From NCBI GenBank assembly GCA_964569055.1, contig CAZMSZ010000469.1, positions 1 through 5,440 on the forward strand: a stretch of 5,440 nt of DNA, written 5' to 3'. Below, in pieces: positions 5,181 to 5,440 of this stretch. Below the pieces are notes generated by a model that did not search any database, was not told where the DNA came from, and saw only the letters and a list, made by a program, of their open reading frames with translations. How positions within the stretch are numbered: the first letter of the stretch is position 1; the number at the start of each line of letters is the position of its first letter. The translations under genes and the position numbers were made by a program. Origin of the DNA: JAWLGW01 sp964569055 (GTDB lineage: Bacteria > Planctomycetota > J058).

Positions 5181-5440
5181 CGGCTCTGCGGTCTGGACGC
5201 GCGCGCCTCGTGGCCGGCGTACCAGGCCCGGGCGAGCTCGAGGACCGACGCGGCGTCGCCGTCCGCGAGCCGAGTCGCGCAACGCCCCGCTTCGCGGAGC
5301 AGCTCCGCGGCGCGCTGAGGGTCGGCGTCCAGCGCGCCGAGCGCGCTCGTGACGAGGCCGTCCGCCTGCTTCAAGGCCGAGTCGCGCGGCCCGTAGTGAC
5401 GGCGGCCGCCCCACTTCTTGGCCCTCGCGAGCGGCTCGCC
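5177..5440 (-). CDS. C-terminal fragment of a protein resembling the downstream zinc-finger protein
   Basis: The gene enters from the right edge with the frame fully open from 5440 and ends at TGA 5179-5177, leaving 87 residues visible; its start is outside the window. The visible part includes AKKWGGRRHYGPRDSALKQA, then helices containing REAGRCATRLADGDAASVLELARAWY. This matches the end of the neighbouring 293-residue protein (DDAARWATRLAGGDATPLLARAQARL) in sequence and in distance from the C-terminus. An aromatic and basic patch precedes it in both (AKKW...HY here, PSRWYEPEP there). The two genes are therefore probably tandem paralogues sharing a helical C-terminal domain. Whether this one also has the zinc finger and membrane segment cannot be seen. 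A TTG at 5374 could start a shorter protein, but the open frame and shared pattern upstream argue for a longer gene. Confidence 0.72.
   Translation of the reverse strand, partial: GEPLARAKKWGGRRHYGPRDSALKQADGLVTSALGALDADPQRAAELLREAGRCATRLADGDAASVLELARAWYAGHEARASRPQSR

Noticed and set aside
5145..5414. An 89-codon minus-strand frame overlapping the partial gene at the right edge
   Set aside because: The alternative frame (5177-5440) shows clear similarity to the neighbouring protein's C-terminus, whereas this one is Arg/Gly-rich shadow sequence.

Overview
The window is very GC-rich, with strong G/C bias at third codon positions. It carries several hallmarks of a large-genome bacterium with complex regulation: a sigma-54 enhancer-binding protein, an ECF-like sigma factor, a VIT/VWA protein and a RING-like zinc-finger membrane protein. 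This mix is typical of Myxococcota (Polyangia-like). That placement is inferred from gene content and protein style, not from a marker gene. No rRNA, tRNA or CRISPR array was seen.

Layout. (1) Positions 1-545 (+) hold the C-terminal part of a sigma-54-dependent regulator: end of the AAA+ domain plus a Fis-type helix-turn-helix. (2) Positions 546-912 form a non-coding gap. It contains a striking 217-bp element (585-801) whose 58-bp arms are inverted repeats with 53 of 58 positions matching. Just before the next gene, a 10-bp perfect hairpin (870-903) buries the whole Shine-Dalgarno sequence. (3) Positions 913-4114 (+) are a tight, translationally coupled three-gene cassette: a VIT-VWA protein with one C-terminal membrane segment and no signal peptide, an ECF-like sigma factor (GTGA overlap), and a 76-residue protein of unknown function (ATGA overlap). 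A very stable GC hairpin lies in the last codons of the VIT-VWA gene, just before the sigma-factor start. (4) Positions 4115-4203 are a short convergent gap with weak hairpins. (5) Positions 4204-5440 (-) hold a RING-like zinc-finger / Pro-rich / single-TM / coiled-coil protein. Upstream of it is the 3' end of a second gene whose C-terminal region resembles it, so the two look like tandem paralogues.

How the genes may work together. The plus-strand cassette looks like one regulatory or sensing unit: a membrane-tethered, probably cytoplasmic protein-interaction module (VIT plus MIDAS-containing VWA) made together with a sigma factor, with no recognisable classical anti-sigma gene. This is a hypothesis; the sequence directly shows only the coupling and the domains. 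The minus-strand pair is a separate, convergent unit of unknown role. The most unusual signals in the window are the inverted-repeat element and the structured leader in front of the VIT-VWA gene.
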